From: WFZT01 sp964571845
GTDB taxonomy: Bacteria > Hydrothermota > Hydrothermia > B15-G9 > WFZT01
Length of the DNA stretch: 6,522 bases
Assembly: GCA_964571845.1 (NCBI GenBank)
Contig: CAZNDM010000114.1
Location: forward strand, 1-6,522
Reading direction: 5' to 3'
The notes under the pieces are model-generated. The model saw only the letters and a program-made list of their open reading frames with translations, had not been told where the DNA came from and searched no databases. The translations under genes were made by a program, and so were the position numbers. Positions 1 through 6,400 of this stretch are shown in pieces (within the stretch, counting starts at the first letter, position 1; each line of letters starts with the position of its first letter).

Positions 1-10
1 TGGAAGAGCC

Positions 11-223
11 TCTCCCGCAAAACGGTAGGGGAGATGAAAGTGACACCCTTCCACTTCATGGAAGGTGATGGATGAGTCTTCCCCGATCTACGGGAGGGAA
101 ATTGTGGATGAGTGCTACTATAAGAGGAGGTGAGTGATCACTTCCACAAAGTGGAAAGTGTGACTGTGCGTAGGTCTTCTCCCAAGTGAGAGAATAAAAA
201 GACAGTTTTCCGCAAAGTGAAAA
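11..223. repeat. Tandem array of diverged short hairpins
   Basis: Six imperfect inverted repeats can be drawn: 11-16/29-34 (TCTCCC/GGGAGA), 47-53/59-65 (CCTTCCA/TGGAAGG), 79-85/91-100 (CCCG/CGGG inside TTC/GAA-type outer pairs), 139-147/151-160 (CACTTCCAC against GTGGAAAGTG with one bulged A), 177-181/190-194 (TTCTC/GAGAA) and 206-210/219-223 (TTTTC/GAAAA). Centres lie about 33, 32, 61, 36 and 29 bases apart, so one slot near 118 appears lost. The 5' arms are pyrimidine-rich and the 3' arms purine-rich. Spacers share pieces such as TGGATGAGT (69-77 and 105-113) and AAAGTG. The pattern recalls intergenic hairpin repeats of the CTCCCGCAA...CGGGAG type followed by GTGA-rich spacers. No coding sequence is apparent in 1-373. 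Function is unknown. Confidence 0.65.
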
Positions 224-251
224 GAGAAAGAGATTCCTGGTAAAAAGTCTT

Positions 252-297
252 TTTGACCCTATTTGACACATAATTTTCGTTTTATTATAATTTGACA
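252..297 (+). repeat. Three TTTGAC direct repeats around the promoter
   Basis: TTTGAC occurs at 252-257, 262-267 and 291-296; the last two continue as TTTGACA. The middle copy contains the -35 element and the third touches the -10. The first two start 10 bases apart, about one helical turn. They may be chance A+T-rich similarity, remnants of alternative -35 elements, or a binding site. Only the repeat itself is seen. Confidence 0.35.
263..291 (+). promoter_or_regulatory. Consensus sigma70 promoter for the giant gene
   Basis: A perfect -35 hexamer TTGACA lies at 263-268 and a perfect -10 hexamer TATAAT at 286-291, with the optimal 17-base spacer, in an A+T-rich patch. Transcription should start near base 298. 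That gives a leader of about 76 bases before the ATG at 374, most of it taken up by the 313-359 hairpin. No extended -10 TG is seen. The hexamers are read directly; activity and the start point are inferred. Confidence 0.85.
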
Positions 298-312
298 ATT
301 GGGAATTTTTGC

Positions 313-359
313 CACTTTCAAAGAGAGGGGACCCACCATTTCCCTTCCCTTTGAGAGTG
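313..359 (+). promoter_or_regulatory. Long 5' UTR hairpin just upstream of the ribosome binding site
   Basis: Bases 313-331 pair with 341-359 over 19 positions: only 324/348 (A/C) fails, and 317-355 and 327-345 are G-T (G-U in RNA) wobbles. The outer arm is CACTTTCAAAG against CTTTGAGAGTG and the loop is the nine bases 332-340. The stem ends three bases before AGGAGG, so the ribosome site stays unpaired. No T-run follows, so this is not a standard intrinsic terminator. Likely roles are mRNA stabilisation or control of translation initiation. Protein or ligand binding is possible but not shown. It does not resemble a riboswitch class I know. Confidence 0.8.
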
Positions 360-361
360 AA

Positions 362-367
362 AGGAGG
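362..367 (+). promoter_or_regulatory. Strong Shine-Dalgarno
   Basis: AGGAGG is a perfect anti-16S match placed six bases before the ATG at 374, which fixes the start codon. It sits directly after the base of the 313-359 hairpin, so folding of the leader would place the ribosome site right at the foot of a stem. Confidence 0.93.
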
Positions 368-373
368 TTTGAT

Positions 374-463
374 ATGAGATATTCCCTTTGTTATTGTGTC
401 CGAAGAGTAATTTATCTTTTTGTTTTATCAGTTCTCACGGTCCTGAGTCATCCGTTAAATGCA
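374..463 (+). other. Signal peptide (residues 1-30)
   Basis: There is a basic n-region with Arg2, Arg10 and Arg11, a hydrophobic core at about residues 12-24 (VIYLFVLSVLTVL) and a polar c-region ending in LNA at 28-30. Signal peptidase I would cut between Ala30 and Glu31. Cys6 and Cys8 lie before the core, so they do not form a lipobox. The protein is expected to leave the cytoplasm by Sec. Confidence 0.85.
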
Positions 464-3400
464 GAGATTGTCTCAGTCGAATATCAGAGGGATGTTTACT
501 TCAATTCAGATCCCCATTCGGGAGCTCCACTCGATGTTACATATTCAACTCCACCAAGTTGGCAATCTACCCTACAGATTCCAACACATCAGGAAAGGTT
601 ACAGCTCAATCTTGTTGCCGGTGCAACGCCTTACTATTTAAAGGGTAGTGTGAGATTCAAGTTTATATGGGACACGGACTCTGTTTCACCGGGTGGGAGC
701 TTTGTTGTCAAGGTTGTGGCTGAAACTGATTCTGCTTTTAAAGGGAATCCATATTATGGGGGATCCCATGAGATCTATTCTGCTTACGGATTCCAAACCG
801 GGATTGGTTTACAACGTAGGTCACGAAAAAATATCAGTCTTTACCCTCCTTCATCCGGGTGGACATCCTGGGAAGACACTCCCATTGGCATTGGAATAGA
901 TGCATGTTTGAACATCAAAGCAGATGGAAGATTACCCATGCACAATGAATCTCTTACCGGAGAGGATGAGATAAATGTAATTTCTGTAGGAGCAGATATG
1001 CTCGCAGGAGGCAAAAATCTAAAGGACCAGCATGGAAATCCAATTCCCAAAAGCGCAGAATCGAATATTCTTGGACTTATAAGTCTTCTGGATCTTGGAA
1101 TAAAAATAGGTTATAAGCTCGCTGACGGCGTAATTCATGCCTATATCGAACCCTGGTGGCCCTTTGAACTTGATCCAAATTATCACAATAACAATGGATT
1201 TATCTGGTATAACAGGGGAGACACGGTTTATTTACACCTGAAAGTGGACCCTTTAGCAACTAATTTGGATACTGGTTACATCCGTATCCGTGATGGATTT
1301 GTGAGAGAAAATGTCTATTACCGGGAACGAGGTTATGTATCACTACTGGGGTTCAGCAATACCTTTTTAACATCGGACTGGCTTCCCATGAGAAACGGCT
1401 ATGAAGATTTATCATGGGATCAGGATTTCCCATTAATACAAATACCAGTAACAGGTTCAAGTCAGGCTCACGTGGACCTTTATATCGACCCACATTACCT
1501 TTCAATGTGGCACACAGTCCAGAGGGGAAACTACACATCTTTTGTCAAAATTCCAGAGGTTGGTGGTATAACAGGAATAGGACTTAAGGTAAAAAATAAG
1601 GGAAACATCACTTCCAGCGGTTATGTTATCAAATGGATATTTCCGGATACTACCTATGTTGAGGATAGAAGAGGATTTGTCACAATCCCACCTGGGGGAC
1701 ACGATGATGTCTCGCACGGAAGTCCGGTATGGACACACGAGGGCAACATGAACATCACGGTGATTATAATTCCTGATTCTTCTGAACATGATCCGAACCC
1801 CCACAACGACACTTTGCACCTCAGAGTATTTGTTACAAAGCATCGGATTACCACTCTGATTGCGCTTATAGATTACTCAACAGGGGACACAATTACTCCA
1901 TCAAGCTCAATTTTTGATACGGTTTACACCATTGGACCATACTTTTACATGCAAGCGGTCCCGGATACAACCTATAATCAATGGGACAGATGGGTGGCAT
2001 TTATCCCGGAAGATCAGAGTGTGAATGTTACTGCAATTCCAGACACCTCGTACCACAGATTTGCCCAGACCACAAAACATATTGAAATGGACACAGTATC
2101 AAGTGATCCTTTTTACCTTTACATTCCAGCCTGGGGTAACTCTGGCATTGAGGGATATGTCACTTATGAAAACGGAGATCCAGCTGAATCTACAAAGGTG
2201 ATTCTATCCAATTTTTATAGCACTTACACAGATTCCACAGGATTTTATCGATTTTATAAACGGATCCCTGCTAACTACAATCTCAATGGTTCTCCATACT
2301 ATTTGAAATTTTATAGACCGGGGTACCGATTTGACAGCATTGCACTGTATTTGAGGCCAGACAGCATTTATCACATAGATCATCAGCTCGTAAACATTGA
2401 TACGATACCACCTTATGGATCTCTGAATATATCGAGCATCATTAAAAAGCACACGACTTTCACATTTGTTGCGATGGATACTTTTACCCAATGGGGAGAC
2501 ACTCTTCCACCAGAAAAGGTGTTTGTAAAAGACGGTGGCTCGGATTGGACATCCTTTGATTATGGAGAGGATTTCGAGTTTTCAATCAACTGGAATATGC
2601 ATACCCGCACATCTCATAACGAAGTTGATACCATCTGGGTAAAATTTGCCGACATTGCTGGTAACGAAAGTGATTCATTGATGTATGTCGTTACAGTGGA
2701 TCAGGACGGACCTCAGGGCACTTTTTACATTAACAACAACGATTCGGTCACTGCAAACCCGGAGGTAAGAATAACCAATGTAACCATCAATTCAACTCTT
2801 GTACCCGTTAAATATGTTCAGGTGTGGGAAGACGGTGGTAGAACCGTCGTATATCCATACAATTCGGGTGCGACATACACCTACATGTTAAATGGAAATT
2901 CCGGGCTCCACAATGTCTATGTGAGTTTTATAGACTCGCTCGGTGTAAGTTCAAGTCCTCAAGATAGATCCATTCTCCTTGACTATTACGGTGCAGTTTA
3001 CATTAACGATGATTCAACTTACACGAATTCTTCAACGGTTGATCTAAAAATTGACGCTGTGGGGATCCTGGCATCCAATGCAAGTGGAACTCAGGGGTTT
3101 GGTAACTATCCATTAGCCCAATCGTTTATTCCTCACTCAAATCAAATATCAGCAATCAGTGTTTACATGCACGCAGATTCCGGTGCAAAAATTGGTCTCT
3201 TCACACTCGTAGATACCAGTTTCTCACCTGAGCCCGGAGAAACCCTTATCCTCGACACAATACGAGAAACTGTGAATGGATGGGTTAAAATTGATTACCC
3301 CAATCCCATATCAGTTTATCCTGATTCCTCCTACATGATCGTGATTTTCCAGGATTCTCTCGAGGAAACATGGAATAACATAGATATTCTTGCAGGAAGT

Positions 3401-6400
3401 GATGAAAACTATCTTGAGGGGCATCTTTATTACAGTCCTGCAAAAAAAGGTTATTTCTGGTACGAAACTGGATACGACATTCTTTTTAAAGTTATGGGAA
3501 GACCTGATTCAATGAGAATTTCAAATGCCCCTGATTTTACAACCGGAACCGGATGGATCCCCTATCAGATGATCTATCCAAATTGGAATTTATCCCCGGG
3601 AGAGGGACTGAGAACCGTTTACGCCCAGGTTAAAATAAATGGCGAAACGAGGACTTACCATGACGCTATCACGGTTGACTATACACCACCTGATACTGCT
3701 TTTGCTATACTTTTGAACAGATCTCCCTTCCTCGAAACTACCGAATGTACTCTCAGGCTTTATGCATGGGACGGTGGATCGGGTATAAAAGACTACCGGA
3801 TAAATGGCTCTTCATGGTATCCAATGCCAGTGGATAACCCATTTACCACTACATTTAATGTCGATTCAGGAGCCCCCGGACCGAGAGAAATTAATGTCGT
3901 ATTCCGTGATAAGGCAGACAATGAATACAATGTACCTACAATCACCATCGATTACGATCCTGACGGTCCGACAGGAAGCCTCACACTTGGGTACAACGGT
4001 TATTCCTCTTCAGAAACCGTAACAGTTCATATCGATCTCGACAAAGTGAATGGGAAAGCTATCACTGTTGATAGTATGAGATTTTCATCGGATAGGAGAA
4101 CATGGTCCGAATGGCAAGCTTATTCAAGTAGCAGTGAGTATATTTTTGATCACATCGGGACAGCTATACTATATGTCGAACTTCAAGACAATTACGGAAA
4201 AAGAAGCATTCTATCAAGTGCCTGCCTGATTGATACTACTCCACCTTATACTCCCATCAGAGTTTATGATGAAGGCGATGAGACATCGAGTCACGACTCA
4301 CTCACCTTCTGGTGGACCTGTTATGGGGATTATGAGTCCGGGATTGACCATTTCGTCATAAAAATTTCGAGAGATTCTCTCGTTCGCAGAGGACTGATGG
4401 AGTTTAATGTACCAGCTGATGTGAGAAGTTATAGGGTTGGTCCCATGACATTGAGAGGAGATTCGACATACTATGCAAGGATTGTTGCTGTGAACAGAGT
4501 GGGACTCACAAGTGAGAGTGAGCCAACTGATGGAATAACTGTACTGAATGGTATCCAGCATTTCAACCTCATCTCCCCTCAGGATTCATCTCAATTTCAG
4601 CAAAACGACACAATAACTCTTGTATGGCATGAGCCGACGGATATTCTGTCGTCCATCACGAATTACTTCGTCTTTATCGACAGTCAGATGGTAGCAAATA
4701 TCACAGACACAACCTGGACTGTGAGCACAAATCTGCAGGAAGGCTGGCACAGATGGTATGTGGTGGCTCAGGATAGCTTACTTGACCAAAGATACAGTGA
4801 TACAATGCACTTTTACATAGGGACAGTACAACCTCCACCAATTCCAGTTCCTCATTTCCCTTCCGATACCTTTCTTTCAAACAATAGCGTAACCTTTGTC
4901 TGGTCTCCTGGCACAAAGGAGACCGAATTTAAACTGGCATCGAAGAAAGACAGGAAAGATAGTAAAAAAGATTTCAAGAGTCTAAAATCCACATCCTACA
5001 TCCTGGAGGTAGCTTCTGACAGCCAGTTTACAAACATCGTAGATTCACTTTCTACCTCTGATACCACACTAACCATAGAAGTACCGGAAGGACGCCTCTT
5101 CTGGCGTGTAATGGCAAGGGATGAATTCGGCTCATCCGACTGGAGTAGTGTATTGACATTCGCAGTTGATACAACTTCACCGGGTCAGCCCATAATCATC
5201 TCACCTCCTACAGGAGACACATTGACATCTGATTCAGTAGAATTCTCATGGTTCCCAGCAGGTGATAACTTTGGAGTTTCGATGTACAGGCTTGATTACT
5301 GGGGGAGTCAGTCAGGTAGTATTGAAACACCGGACACATTTGATATGTTGGAACTCGGAAGTGGAACATTCTACTTCACCATTACTGCATTTGATAGTGC
5401 AGGAAACTCAAGTATTTCCGATACGAGCTGGTTTGTAATCGAACATATAACACTTCCAGCACCTGTGCTCATCTCACCACCTGATGATTCCATGACAAAT
5501 TACCTTTACAACATCCACTTCGTCTGGCAACCGGGGTCGAAAAATTCACACAGAAATGAATTATCAGATGAGGTAAAAACACCGAGCCGTCAGTTTATTT
5601 TCCAGCTTGCTGCCTGGGATTCCACATTCTCCAGCACAGAAGTATGCGACACAATCTCTGATACCACAATGGTCCTGAATGTCCCGGAGGGAAGACTTTA
5701 CTGGAGAGTGAGAGAAATTGATTCACAGGGGAATTTGAGTCCCTGGACAGATTACAGAAGATTTATTGCGGATACAACAAGACCCTCCCCACCGTATCAA
5801 ATCTCGCCGGAGGACAGCGCTGTATTTGACACAAACATTGTCGTATTCAGATGGCACTCCTCCTATGATGCATTGAGTGGATTAAATTACTATCAACTGG
5901 AATATGAGAGGCTGAATGGGGATACAAGTGAATATTACAACATCAATCTCACAGACACGGTGATAAGCGTTGAAATACCAAGAAATGGAGAGTGGATGTG
6001 GTGCGTCGTGGCATTTGACTCTGCCGGGAATACCAAATTCTCAGGATGGCGCAGATTCACCATGAATTACCAGCCGCCGTTACCTGTCCCCACTCTCATT
6101 GAGCCCGTGGACAACCAGTGGGTCCAGAGTATGGTAACTTTCAGATGGCAGGTATCAGGAGAAAAATCTTATCCTCAAGATAATTTGAATACATTAAGCC
6201 TGAACGGTGTAAAGGATACCCTATCTTATATTCTTGAGGTGTGGAGAGGCGAACAGATCGTCATCCACGATACGCTTTCTCAGGACAGTTTTACAACCTT
6301 TATCTGGCAGAGTGGAAATTATTACTGGCATGTCCAGACTTATTTTGCAGGAAGAACATCGGAATGGTCCTCAATAGATAGCTTCCGTGTTGACGCTGAG

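Noticed and set aside
11..223. CRISPR array
   Set aside because: The spacing of about 32 bases is suggestive, but the units are not identical in sequence, there are no unique spacers of constant length, and the similarity is in pairing only.
242..254. Intrinsic terminator from AAAAA/TTTTT
   Set aside because: The stem would be five A-T pairs with a three-base loop and no G+C-rich portion. Too weak to call.
292..297. Second -35 element (TTGACA)
   Set aside because: The position 17 bases downstream reads CTTTCA, which is not a -10, so no second promoter is supported.
56..298. Reverse-strand open frame of 80 codons in the upstream region
   Set aside because: It runs through the hairpin array and the promoter, its product shows no domain or signal, and no ribosome site precedes its start. 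A chance frame is more likely.
389..397. Lipoprotein signal because of Cys6 and Cys8
   Set aside because: Both Cys precede the hydrophobic core and there is no L-x-x-C lipobox after it; an LNA signal peptidase I site fits better.
388..648. Forward open frames of 86 and 60 codons inside the start of the giant gene
   Set aside because: They overlap the giant reading frame in other phases, have no good ribosome site, and give non-domain-like proteins.
1353..2491. Several reverse-strand open frames of 61-113 codons
   Set aside because: All lie opposite the uninterrupted giant frame, which has clear domains throughout. They are antisense shadows.
4913..4990. Frameshift or sequencing error in the Lys-rich stretch
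   Set aside because: The FN3 pattern continues in the same phase on both sides, and the other two B units have insertions at the same place.
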